23,561 bases of DNA from a virus, in IMG/VR virus record IMGVR_UViG_3300006917_000157, positions 1 through 23,561 of that record. The stretch is one strand, 5' to 3'. Shown piece after piece: positions 1-8,906 of this stretch; positions within the stretch are counted from its first letter, which is position 1; every line of letters begins with the position of its first letter. The notes below the pieces were generated by a model. That model searched no databases. It had not been told where the DNA came from and saw only the letters and a program-made list of their open reading frames with translations. The position numbers and the translations under genes are program-made.

Positions 1-1290
1 CCGAGCGCCAAAGCTCTTGAAGTTAAGGAATCTAAAAGTGTCGTTGAAACGGAAGATGACCTTGCTGTCAGCGTCCGCGGCGACAAACGTGCCGGTGTTG
101 TTGTTCGCTTCCGGCATGGTGCCGTCGATAAAGAACTGCTCGAAGTACGTTGCGCCCGTACCGACGACGTTGCGGTCGTTGGTCGTCTTGCTCGTCAGGT
201 AATGCTTTGTGAAGTTCTTAACATTCTCTGGCTGCATGTAGCGCAGGTTTGCCTGCGAAGTCCACGAAGCGTTTTCGTTGGACTGGCCGAGGAAGATATT
301 TCCAGAGTTGCCTGTTGCACCCTCTGAGAACTCGTATCCGTAGGCTTCCGTTGAGTAGCCGGTGAATACGTTGTTTGCTGCGTACTGCGTCAGCTTGAAG
401 CAGATCGCGAGCGGGGACATCGTGACAATAGTGAAGCAGCCCAAACCGCTAAACACGTTTTCAATACAGCCGTGCGTGGCGTTGCCCTTCAACTCGTAGT
501 GAACATGGCACTCGCGAGAGATCATGTTCGTGAATACGTTGGCATTCGCCAGACCGCCGAGGAATACGCCGATATCACAGTTCGTGATATGGACGTTGCT
601 CACTCGGTTAAAGAACTGCACCCGAGCAGTAGTCGCAGACCCGTCGAACTTGATGCCGTAGCAGCTCGTCGCGCCGGTCGTGTCGGTCGTGCGATGACCC
701 ATGATGTAGATGTTCTGGATCGACGCATAGAGCGTAGTCAGGGTCGGGTGCAGGGCGATGATGCCGTCCGTGCCACCGTTGATCTTCTGGTGATCAAACT
801 GCATGTGACGAATGCTCGAGCACTCGCTGAGTCTGATGATCGGGCCGGCCGTGCTGGCCGCGTCCTTAAAGAGCAGGGTGCCATCGGTGTACGGGTATGA
901 CGGGTAGTAGTCCCCGGTCGCCGTAGCGCCAAACAGGCTGCAACCGTTCGGAACCGTGACCGTGCCATTGATGCGGTATCGGCCAGCCGGCACAAACACA
1001 TTGGCATGCAGGGAGAGCGCGGTCGTGAACGCGGAGGTGCTGTCTGCCACGCCGGTCGGGTCTGCCCCGTAGTCAACGACGCTCGGAGCCTCGCGCAGTT
1101 TCGCCTCTGTAGATCGAACGCTGGCCGAGGTAGACTGCTTGAACCCGCCACCCGGCAGGCCGCCCATCGTCGTGCCGTCGTGCGTGACGATCGCCTTCTT
1201 GTCGGTGTCGTAGGTAAACTCACCGATTGCACCAGTAAAGACGCTGTGCTGCGACGTTGTTCCGCGTCGGTGTTTAAGCTCGCTTGACAT
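1..1290 (-). CDS. Tailspike / receptor-binding protein, pectate-lyase-like fold (partial, runs off left edge)
   Basis: A 430-codon frame opens with ATG at 1290 and contains no stop down to base 1, so the C-terminus lies outside the window. It starts one base after the TGA of the anchor gene (TGA-C-ATG), which suggests translational coupling. Residues about 8-45 (RRGTTSQHSVFTGAIGEF, then a DTDKK...THDGTT stretch) resemble the N-terminal domain of phage tropism-determinant and tail-fibre proteins (Mtd_N-like). Residues about 71-90 (VVDYGADPTGVADSTSAF) are the classic start of the Pectate_lyase_3 right-handed beta-helix (PF12708). The body is rich in Asn, Gly, Thr and aromatic residues, with N/I/F-rich rungs typical of beta-helices. 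The likely role is host surface recognition, possibly with polysaccharide-degrading activity. Catalytic residues cannot be assigned here. Calling it a tailspike is inference from the fold and from its place directly after the tail-fibre anchor. Confidence 0.85.
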   Translation of the reverse strand, partial: MSSELKHRRGTTSQHSVFTGAIGEFTYDTDKKAIVTHDGTTMGGLPGGGFKQSTSASVRSTEAKLREAPSVVDYGADPTGVADSTSAFTTALSLHANVFVPAGRYRINGTVTVPNGCSLFGATATGDYYPSYPYTDGTLLFKDAASTAGPIIRLSECSSIRHMQFDHQKINGGTDGIIALHPTLTTLYASIQNIYIMGHRTTDTTGATSCYGIKFDGSATTARVQFFNRVSNVHITNCDIGVFLGGLANANVFTNMISRECHVHYELKGNATHGCIENVFSGLGCFTIVTMSPLAICFKLTQYAANNVFTGYSTEAYGYEFSEGATGNSGNIFLGQSNENASWTSQANLRYMQPENVKNFTKHYLTSKTTNDRNVVGTGATYFEQFFIDGTMPEANNNTGTFVAADADSKVIFRFNDTFRFLNFKSFGAR

Positions 1291-1291
1291 G

Positions 1292-1897
1292 TCAGAGACC
1301 TCCGAGGTCGTAGCGGTAGATGATAACCGCATCCGCTACGCTTCCCAAATCCACAGGGAAGCTCGCCAAGGGGTTACCGTTTGCGATGATGTTTTCCAAG
1401 TCGTCAACAGAATTGAATAGGTACGGCTTGCCGGTCGAGTCGAATCCCAAGACCTTCCGCAGCCTGTTTGCCACCGTTGGCAGTCGCATATCGAGAGCAG
1501 AGTTGTCCCCGATCGGGGTGCGGATCGACCTGACCACGCCCTCGTTGAGCTGCTGAGTCAACATCGTCAGCTTGTCGAGCGACTGCTCGATGGACTCTGC
1601 CGGCAGCCTGTCGTTCGGTAGCAGGTCGGTTGCTTGAGTCAGCGGTACGCCGCGGTAGATCACCAGCGTCGTCCCAGTCGCCGGGGCCACGGTCATCGTG
1701 ACGGTGCCACCGCTTGTGACGCCAGCCCCTGTCACCGTGTAGTTGGTATCCAAGAGCTGCACGGTCTCGACGCCGGCAGAGGAGTAGAGCGAGACGCCGA
1801 GCTGGCTGTTCGCTAGAAAGTAGAACGGCACCGCAAATGCGGTCGTCGTCCCGTTGCCGGAGTAACTAACTCTTGCTGTTGTCGATGAAACGGTCAT
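1292..1897 (-). CDS. T7-type tail-fibre N-terminal anchor protein
   Basis: This 201-aa protein matches the N-terminal domain of T7 gp17-type tail fibres (Phage_T7_tail, PF03906). Diagnostic stretches are the Y-x-G-x-G-x-T-x-F start, FAVPFYFLANSQLGVSL, the dYTVTGAG...SGGTVT hairpin, VIYRGVPLTQATDLLPNDR, and the ESIEQSLDKLTMLTQQLNE helix. In T7 this domain docks the fibre onto the tail tube. Here the gene ends soon after the domain, so it is an anchor without a fibre shaft. The binding part is probably the separate tailspike encoded directly downstream. The start has AGGAA seven bases upstream, formed partly from the TGA stop region of the giant gene. The gap to that gene is 10 nt. Confidence 0.9.
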   Translation of the reverse strand: MTVSSTTARVSYSGNGTTTAFAVPFYFLANSQLGVSLYSSAGVETVQLLDTNYTVTGAGVTSGGTVTMTVAPATGTTLVIYRGVPLTQATDLLPNDRLPAESIEQSLDKLTMLTQQLNEGVVRSIRTPIGDNSALDMRLPTVANRLRKVLGFDSTGKPYLFNSVDDLENIIANGNPLASFPVDLGSVADAVIIYRYDLGGL

Positions 1898-1907
1898 GGG
1901 TTATTCC

Positions 1908-4900
1908 TCATTGCGCGGCTTCCGAGGGCGCGAGCAGGAATTCCTGCCCTTGCTCTCGTTCTATCTGACGCTCCATGCGTCGCAAGTAACCGGGGTTCAA
2001 CGCCTCTTGAATCTGGTAAAGCACAAGGTAGTCAAGAACTATACGGCTGTAGAACAGATTCATAAATGGGGTATTGGCGATCAGGATACGAAACGCCGAG
2101 GCAGCGACATCATCCCCGCGCATGGCCCGTTGACGCAGCTCGTCAAGGTCGCCAATCACTCCAAGCGTCGGGCCGGCCAGCGTATCGACAATGTTTCGTC
2201 CGTACCTGTTGGATTGCCCCAACAGGAAGTCACCATAGATGCCGAGTGCGCCGCCTTGCAGCATGGCCACTAACCATGTCTGAACATTCTCGGGATCTCG
2301 AGGTGTCTTGCCCTTGAGCAGATCCTTGGCAGCCATCGCGATATAGCCAAACGCCGTCATCATTAGGATCATCTGCGCGAGGCCGAGCATGTCGCCCTTG
2401 CCATACTTGAGATATTCAGGCAGCGAGCCATAACCGCGGCCGTAGATTTCTCGGCCAAATACCTGCCGGGTAAGCGCAGTCGGGAAGCCCTTAAACTGAG
2501 CAACGTACCGAGCGATCTCACCCCAGAACGTACCGGGCCTCTGCCCTCGTACCCAGAAATAGCGCGACCGAATGTCGGGCTCGATTACAGCGGTCATAGC
2601 CTGATCGATGATGAAATTACGCAGCCGATCGGCAAGGTCTCGGCGCGCATTAACCGCCGCGGCGTCCGTTGGCTCGCGGCCGATCTTAGTCAGGTACTCG
2701 CGGAATGCCTCGATGTCGAGTTGGTTGATTCGTTCTGGCACAACATAAGTGCGTTTATCGGCGGCTTCAATAAAGCCCTGCCGGATAACATCCCACTCTG
2801 GAGCGGTAATCCCATACTGGTCGAACAGTCGCTTAGCGTTAGAGTCGAGCCCATCGAACGACGTATTGCGGAGGGAGCCCAGCCAATTAGCCGTGCCAAG
2901 CTCCATGCTTTCACGCAGGGTATCTGTCCACCATTGCAATCCATTCAGCCGGAAGAAAACTCGCATTAGATCGGCAGATCCGGCAGACATCAGATCGTCT
3001 GAATCGAATCGAGTAGCGACGCTCCCGACAAGGTTATCGGCCACCGTGTCGATCATCCCGAGGATACGCTTGCGCTCGCCCTTGGCGCGCCCTTGCAGTA
3101 GGCCGCTGATTCCTTCGGCGATACCAGAGAACAGGCCGCCGCGGCCTTGATACTTGATCTGGCTGGCATAGACCGGCAGGTCGGTGACAGCCGAGATAAC
3201 TGCACCGCCAAGTTTCGCCATTGATTGAACCACGCGCACGTTCGATCCGACGCGAGCGGCCATTGCGCCGCCGGGGACGTTGGCTCGACCGTCAAGCATG
3301 GAGAGCAACGCCTCCGCGGTATCTCGCGTTCCGGCAAACTTTTCACGCAGCTCTGGAGTGCGAATGATCGCGGCCTCAACCTCAGCCATAACCGCCTTGA
3401 GTGTGTAGCCGGGGTTCGGGCCGAGAACTCGCATAAGCCCCGCTTGCTGCGCAGCGCGACCGAGATCGCCAAGGATTGCCTCATTCAACTTGCCGACGCC
3501 AAACTCAGTCAGGTAATCGAACTCGGCATCCGCGTCCTTGAAGTAGATCACGCGAGACTGCGAGGCGCGGCGCGCAAGCGAGCCCGGTGCCGTGTAGGCG
3601 GCAGCCTCATCATCGATTGCCGACAAGTGGCGGCCGGCAGAAAGGTCAGCATAGACCACATCGAGGAACTCCTCGAGGTTCTGTCCCGGCTTCAAGGTGC
3701 GCTCAACGTCAATGCGCTGGCGCACAAAGTCCTTCCATTCTTTATCGCCAGCCGCACGGATTTTCATAAAGTCATGCTGCTGCCGAGTAATGTATCCCGT
3801 CAGGTCGCGAATCCACGCGCCGAATCGGTTGCGAGTGTTGCGGGAATCTTCTCGGTACTTGTAGACGATCTTGGCGATCTTGACCGCAGTCGGGTCAAGA
3901 CCCTCAAGGCGAGGATTGTCGCGGCCCATCTGATACAGAGCGCGGGCAACATCGCGAGAGTAAGCATCGCTTGCAAACCCTTCGACAAGACCCTCTTGCT
4001 CCATCTCGGCGAGCATGCCCTTAGTCCAACGAGTGAAGTATGTGCGCTGCCAATGGAACGCCGAGTCTTTGGAGCCGAACCGAGCGAACGACGAACCGCC
4101 GAGCAGAGAAAGCAGACCCTCGGACGGGTTGTCTGCAAACTGAGTCAGGATGCGACCGACCGCTTTGGTGCGCGCCGCGAGACTGAGCGCAGCATTGCGG
4201 GCTGCGATCGTGGCATCGAGCTTGATGTTATTGGCGAGCGAGTTTGCTGCGCGGGTCGCATCGCCCTCGAGCGAGTCGATCTTGTCGGCGGCCGTGAACT
4301 GCTCCTGCGCTTTCTTGAGTGTAGAGCGAACGCGGGTGTTTTCATCCTTCAGCCGAGCCAGAAGCGTGTCGATCTCCATCGCCGTGAGCTGGCCTTTAGA
4401 TGCCGCTTGCATTGCACTTCGCGCGGCGGCGTTGTTGCCGATCCTGTCGGCGGCAGCGCGCACGGCCTGAGCGTAAACGTCTGCGCGGGCGATCGCGTCA
4501 TCGAACGGGCGCATCTGTTCTTTCGTGTCGCCAGCGTTGTATGCCATGCCTTCCTCAAACACGGCTTTCTGGCGCATGGCTTCGGCAGCATCAAGATCGC
4601 GTAATGGCAAGAACGCTTCGCTGGTTTCCGGCGAAATTCTGGCTCGTCGGTCTCGCGGAATGATCCGCCCACCACGATCTTGTTTTGCGCCAACAGAAAT
4701 TGCGCGACCGCTCTCGTCGATGAAAATTGTGTCAAGCGCCACGTTACGCATCGCCTGAGCCGACGCATGGTCTTTGGTCACCGCGAAAATAAACGATGAA
4801 TCACTTGTCAGCGCGAACTTACGCAAGGCAAACATTGCACTAGCTTTGCCTTGCGGAGTGTTGCCGTAAGACATGATTTTTTCTTGCGGTACTTCAACGA

Positions 4901-7900
4901 TGTTTTGGACGATGTACCTATTATTCGTCGCAATCAGCACCGTGGACTTATTGTCGAACTTTAGTTCTCGAGCAAGGCCGGCAAGGTTTTCGGAGTTGCG
5001 AATTGGCATGGCCGCCATTTTCTTGAGGCGCAGCAAACTCGGCTGTCCAAAATCTTTCTTGATTGTCTCGGACGCTCCGTCTGCCTTGATTACGGAATAC
5101 TCATTGGTATCGATAATCACATGATCGCGGAACTCCATCCCGCGTCTCTTGAAGAACTTGGCGACGTTTGTGGTGAACTCAATATCAGCCGAGCTTGGTC
5201 TGGCGATCTCGCTTGGATGATTATGCAAAAGATAAACGCCGCGCGCGCCGATCCCGTATGCACGGTCGATAAGCTCGTTTAAGAAGTCGGTGGCCTCTGG
5301 CCCTATCCATCCAGCGGCGGCGGCCGGCAGCCGAGATGTTGCCCCTATCTGCCCAACAATGTTTCCGTTTTCGTCAGTAAAGACATATCGCAATGTCTCA
5401 AACCGCGGATCGCGGTAGACCTGAGCGAGTGTGGCAAAGTCTTCTGTCGAGGTTACTTTTTGCCCGACAAGGGAAGCTCTCTGTCTTTCAGCGAAATCAC
5501 GCGACAAGGAGAGTGCAAGTAGGTCGGAGGAGGATCGTAGATCATCCACCGCTTTGACTGCGGCGCGCTGGGCTGCGACAGCTCGCGGGCCGCTTTGAGT
5601 CGGAACTGGCCCGAGATCGAGATACAGTTGGAGCTGCTCATTTACTGTGAACGCTTCTGATTTAGAAATTCGCTTACCAGCTCGTCCTGTTCGTCTTGCG
5701 CGTTGCTCGGCCTGTAGCTCTTCATCAACTGCTCGAGTGGCTCCGTCGATTCGATCTCTGGAGATTCCTCGTCCTTCGGCGAGCTTGGCTGCTGCATTGG
5801 CGTAGTCTGGAGCTGCATCGTCTGCATATCCGGCTTCGACTGCTTCATCTGCTGCACCCGCTGCATCATATAACCTTTTCTCAGGATACCAGAGCAAGGC
5901 TTGCATGTCAGCCATTGTTAACTCTGGATTGTCTTTCTGTAACTGCTCGAGGGCTACGCCAAAGACCTTGCGGAGACGGCCGCGCTCTGGCGGGCCGGAC
6001 GGGGCTTCCTTTTGTCCGTCGAGGTATTTAGCGAGTGCGTTGCCGGTTTTGCGAATCTCATCGCCTAACCCAACTCTAACCTTGCCTTTCTTCAAAGCGC
6101 CGACAATCGAGCCCAATGTCTCTTCGGAAAATCCAACGCCGATCTGGTTGATAGCCGCCCTGTTTGGCTTTTTGGTGCTAGCCTTAGCAATCGCAAAAGC
6201 AATTTCATCTGGCCGCCCCAGAGCAATCTTCTTGCCGAGTATGCCTTCAAGCGCCTTGCGCTGATCCTTGTCTAGCAGTTTGACAAGTGAAACAAGGGAC
6301 TTTTTCTTGGCGGCAACCTGCGCCGGGTTTTCCTCGATGAGCGTTCCAGTCCACCGGCCCCATGTACGCATGAGCCAGCGGTCGATTGTGAGCTGCTCAA
6401 AGTTGCCGTACAGGTTTGAAAAGAATCCGTTGCCGATCTTCGGGCCAAGAATGGCCGAGCCGTAGACTTGGGTCGAAAGGTTTTCGCCGCCAACCTCAAG
6501 CCCAGAGAATGCATTGATGTTTTTAACTGTATCTTTCGACCGCATGAAGTTCTCAAGCGCATCGAATCCATGCTGCTTGAGCATCACGTTGTAAAGCTCG
6601 AGAGAGTCGTTAATAGCGCCAGAGGCTGTGCCAATGCCTATATCTGTTGGCATGCGGCCTGTCTTTTTCCATGCCTCATATGCCCGCATCGCAAGCTCGA
6701 AATTCTTGTCAACCTTCAGCCCGTTTGACGTAACGGCCAGCGCCCAAGTAAACGCAAACCTATCCTCTCGGCTCTTAAGGATCTCGGGATGAATCAGCGA
6801 GATGATGCGGAGCGCCTTGGTAACCTTCTCGTTGTACCAGCCGACCGCGTTCGCATTGTCGCGTAAAGCAACACGCGCCTCGCGCACGGCCATGCGGATC
6901 AGATACCGCTCAACCTCTGGAGTCATTTCCGCGAGGTCAACACCGGCATCGCCCGCGGCAGCATTAACCGCGTCTTGAATTTCCTTCTTGAAAGAACGGT
7001 TGTTTGGGAACTCTTTGCTGCGAGCAAGCTCAAAGGCCGCCTCGACGTTGGCGACATTGTCCACAGTAACCGGAACGTCGCCGTACTGCTGTGGCTCTTC
7101 TTGCACCATCAGGCTGCGACGGAATTCGCCCTCGGCGTTTACCGCATTGACAGCCTCGTCAGCAGCCGCTCGAGCATCGGCAAGCGCGGCATCGGCGGCA
7201 TCCAGCATCGGGACACGACTCGGATCTGGCGTCTCAGCGGCCGCTTCAAAGTCCACCAATGCAGCCTGATCAGGACGGAAGTTTTCGACCGCGGCATTGC
7301 GGGCAGACTGGATTGGGAAGTCTGGGCCACCGCGGGCAAGTGACGGATCAAGCTCGACGATTGGGTCGACGTTGATATTCCGAGCGTCCATAGCTTGCGC
7401 GACGCCAGTCTCAAGTGCGGCACGGCGAGTTGCAGGATTTAGCGATTCGGCGACATTGGCAGCCGCGTTCTCGGCATTGAGTCGTTCCGCAAACGCCTCG
7501 TACTCGCGCAGAGTCTCGGGGTCAATTTCACGGGCAACATCAAACTCGGCGCGCGCCTCGTCATCCATAGACCGCAGGCGATCGGCGATCTGCGCCACAG
7601 ACATATCCCGGCTAAACCCCTCGGCTTCCATTCGGGAGATGTAATCGCGGCCATAAATGAAACTAGAGAGTTTGTTGCGTACTGATCCTTGCCAGATCTT
7701 GTTGCCGCCAATGTCCTCCATCAGCGCATCAAAAATCTCGGAATCGGTGATGTTGTTGTAATCGGCTTTGTCAGGGAAATAACCGGCTTCAAACAATCGC
7801 TCGCGAACCGAGTCCATGCCAGAGGTTTGCCGGTTTTCTGGCGTATCTCTACGAACCAGCCCCGGCGCAGTCTTGTTATTGACGTCGCGCGCAGCCAGTT

Positions 7901-8906
7901 CACCCCCCTGATCGATGATGCCCCCGGTTCGGCGAATAAACTCGGTAATCGATACCGCTTTCTCGCCGGTTGCGATTGACACCTGCTTGGAGTTATTCGG
8001 GTCAAGGTCGTAAATGCTGTTCAGTTCTTTCAGGATCTTTTGGGCCGACTCGGTGTAGGCGTCCACAGGCTGGACAGTCGTCGGCTCAAACCGTTTGGTA
8101 GTCTCAACGCGAACTGGAGGCGGTACATCGGGAGCCGCCGGCAGCGTTTCCCGTGACTCAATAATGGCCTGCTGGACGGCAGCATCGACATCATTGCGCG
8201 GAGGCAGCGCCTCAAGCCCTCTGAGGCGACGGACGGCTTCATACCCTGCCCCGCCCACGGCATGGAGACCGCCGCCCAAAACGCCTCCAAATGCGATATT
8301 AAGCAGGGAGTCGACGCCGTCGTATTCGGCCTGTTCGGCTTGGGCCGTGCTTAGGATAAGCGGCTCAACCAACGCAGCGCCGGCAGCGCCTTCGACGAAA
8401 CCGACGCCAGCTCGAACCCCAGTGCGGCCTAACAGCCCGGCTTGCGCTCGGAGCATGGCCGCATACTTCGCTTGACTGACTACCGGCACGAACGCCGTTG
8501 CGATATTGATTGGGTCAAAAAGTGAATAGCCGAGACTCGCGGCCACTTTCGCAGTTCCGCGGCCAAACCCGCTGGGGCTTCTGGAATACAACTCGGCGCG
8601 TCTATTCTCAATCCGCTTGCGACGGATAAGTATGTCGAGCGCCTCTTGGGTAATGCCCTGATCAGGAACAGTCAGTTGTTCGCGGAGCCCCGCCGATCCG
8701 AGCTGCGCTCTTGCGCTTTCTGCTGACAGGATGTTTCCGGTTTTGCGCGCCTCTGAAAGCTCAAGCCCCCTAACAATGGATTGCGTTGGGCTAAATTCAA
8801 ATGCTTCGCGACCAACCTCAATAAGTTCCTCGCCCAGCGTTGGCTCACGAACTTCGACTTGCCGCTCGTATGGCTTACGGAGAGAAAGCAGGCCGTCAAA
8901 GCTCAT
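1908..8906 (-). CDS. Giant internal virion / ejection protein (T7 gp16 position), 2332 aa, with JAMM-type domain
   Basis: This single uninterrupted frame takes up 30% of the window. It overlaps the upstream 686-aa gene by ATGA. Its position after gp13-, gp14- and gp15-like genes and before the tail-fibre anchor matches T7 gp16, but it is well over 1.5 times as long. Visible blocks are: residues about 126-220, a conserved hydrophobic segment (SLFDPINIATAFVPVV ... VRAGVGFVEGAAGAALVEPL) seen in phage giant ejection proteins; about 690-1015, a block resembling a domain of phage polyvalent proteins (FFSNLYGNFEQLTIDRW and MQALLWYPEKRLYD); about 1160-1285, a RadC/JAMM-like domain; a long Ala/Arg-rich helical middle; and C-terminal hydrophobic segments at about 2171-2199 and 2208-2231. 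No lytic-transglycosylase motif was recognised. The likely role is an inner-core protein ejected into the host envelope with the DNA. Confidence 0.9.
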   Translation of the reverse strand: MSFDGLLSLRKPYERQVEVREPTLGEELIEVGREAFEFSPTQSIVRGLELSEARKTGNILSAESARAQLGSAGLREQLTVPDQGITQEALDILIRRKRIENRRAELYSRSPSGFGRGTAKVAASLGYSLFDPINIATAFVPVVSQAKYAAMLRAQAGLLGRTGVRAGVGFVEGAAGAALVEPLILSTAQAEQAEYDGVDSLLNIAFGGVLGGGLHAVGGAGYEAVRRLRGLEALPPRNDVDAAVQQAIIESRETLPAAPDVPPPVRVETTKRFEPTTVQPVDAYTESAQKILKELNSIYDLDPNNSKQVSIATGEKAVSITEFIRRTGGIIDQGGELAARDVNNKTAPGLVRRDTPENRQTSGMDSVRERLFEAGYFPDKADYNNITDSEIFDALMEDIGGNKIWQGSVRNKLSSFIYGRDYISRMEAEGFSRDMSVAQIADRLRSMDDEARAEFDVAREIDPETLREYEAFAERLNAENAAANVAESLNPATRRAALETGVAQAMDARNINVDPIVELDPSLARGGPDFPIQSARNAAVENFRPDQAALVDFEAAAETPDPSRVPMLDAADAALADARAAADEAVNAVNAEGEFRRSLMVQEEPQQYGDVPVTVDNVANVEAAFELARSKEFPNNRSFKKEIQDAVNAAAGDAGVDLAEMTPEVERYLIRMAVREARVALRDNANAVGWYNEKVTKALRIISLIHPEILKSREDRFAFTWALAVTSNGLKVDKNFELAMRAYEAWKKTGRMPTDIGIGTASGAINDSLELYNVMLKQHGFDALENFMRSKDTVKNINAFSGLEVGGENLSTQVYGSAILGPKIGNGFFSNLYGNFEQLTIDRWLMRTWGRWTGTLIEENPAQVAAKKKSLVSLVKLLDKDQRKALEGILGKKIALGRPDEIAFAIAKASTKKPNRAAINQIGVGFSEETLGSIVGALKKGKVRVGLGDEIRKTGNALAKYLDGQKEAPSGPPERGRLRKVFGVALEQLQKDNPELTMADMQALLWYPEKRLYDAAGAADEAVEAGYADDAAPDYANAAAKLAEGRGISRDRIDGATRAVDEELQAEQRARRTGRAGKRISKSEAFTVNEQLQLYLDLGPVPTQSGPRAVAAQRAAVKAVDDLRSSSDLLALSLSRDFAERQRASLVGQKVTSTEDFATLAQVYRDPRFETLRYVFTDENGNIVGQIGATSRLPAAAAGWIGPEATDFLNELIDRAYGIGARGVYLLHNHPSEIARPSSADIEFTTNVAKFFKRRGMEFRDHVIIDTNEYSVIKADGASETIKKDFGQPSLLRLKKMAAMPIRNSENLAGLARELKFDNKSTVLIATNNRYIVQNIVEVPQEKIMSYGNTPQGKASAMFALRKFALTSDSSFIFAVTKDHASAQAMRNVALDTIFIDESGRAISVGAKQDRGGRIIPRDRRARISPETSEAFLPLRDLDAAEAMRQKAVFEEGMAYNAGDTKEQMRPFDDAIARADVYAQAVRAAADRIGNNAAARSAMQAASKGQLTAMEIDTLLARLKDENTRVRSTLKKAQEQFTAADKIDSLEGDATRAANSLANNIKLDATIAARNAALSLAARTKAVGRILTQFADNPSEGLLSLLGGSSFARFGSKDSAFHWQRTYFTRWTKGMLAEMEQEGLVEGFASDAYSRDVARALYQMGRDNPRLEGLDPTAVKIAKIVYKYREDSRNTRNRFGAWIRDLTGYITRQQHDFMKIRAAGDKEWKDFVRQRIDVERTLKPGQNLEEFLDVVYADLSAGRHLSAIDDEAAAYTAPGSLARRASQSRVIYFKDADAEFDYLTEFGVGKLNEAILGDLGRAAQQAGLMRVLGPNPGYTLKAVMAEVEAAIIRTPELREKFAGTRDTAEALLSMLDGRANVPGGAMAARVGSNVRVVQSMAKLGGAVISAVTDLPVYASQIKYQGRGGLFSGIAEGISGLLQGRAKGERKRILGMIDTVADNLVGSVATRFDSDDLMSAGSADLMRVFFRLNGLQWWTDTLRESMELGTANWLGSLRNTSFDGLDSNAKRLFDQYGITAPEWDVIRQGFIEAADKRTYVVPERINQLDIEAFREYLTKIGREPTDAAAVNARRDLADRLRNFIIDQAMTAVIEPDIRSRYFWVRGQRPGTFWGEIARYVAQFKGFPTALTRQVFGREIYGRGYGSLPEYLKYGKGDMLGLAQMILMMTAFGYIAMAAKDLLKGKTPRDPENVQTWLVAMLQGGALGIYGDFLLGQSNRYGRNIVDTLAGPTLGVIGDLDELRQRAMRGDDVAASAFRILIANTPFMNLFYSRIVLDYLVLYQIQEALNPGYLRRMERQIEREQGQEFLLAPSEAAQ
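5052..5429 (-). other. JAMM/MPN (RadC-like) metalloprotease-fold domain inside the giant ejection protein
   Basis: Residues about 1160-1285 of the giant protein contain LLHNHPSEIARPSSAD. Written as H1228-x-H1230-x7-S1238-x2-D1241 it fits the JAMM zinc-binding signature exactly, and the HNHPS core is typical of RadC (PF04002). Downstream, HVIIDTNEYSVI matches the beta-strand that follows in RadC-like proteins. The general-base glutamate that RadC-type proteins place on the strand before the motif is not obvious. The closest aligned position reads NIVGQIGATS, with Gln at residue 1186 (codon 5349-5351). The domain boundaries are approximate, and the loss of the Glu is inferred from alignment by eye. 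Confidence 0.8.

Noticed and set aside
1-1290. Diversity-generating retroelement target, because of the Mtd-like N-terminus and BPP-1-like head genes
   Set aside because: No reverse transcriptase, template repeat or variable repeat is visible. The C-terminus, where a variable repeat would lie, is outside the window.
3225-4604. A 459-codon open frame on the plus strand
   Set aside because: It lies antisense within the giant ejection-protein gene. Its product is Arg/Leu/Val-rich with no recognisable domain, as expected for a shadow of a GC-rich coding strand.
1908-8906. Lytic transglycosylase domain in the giant protein, as in T7 gp16
   Set aside because: No SLT-type catalytic Glu with surrounding motifs was recognised near the N-terminus or elsewhere.
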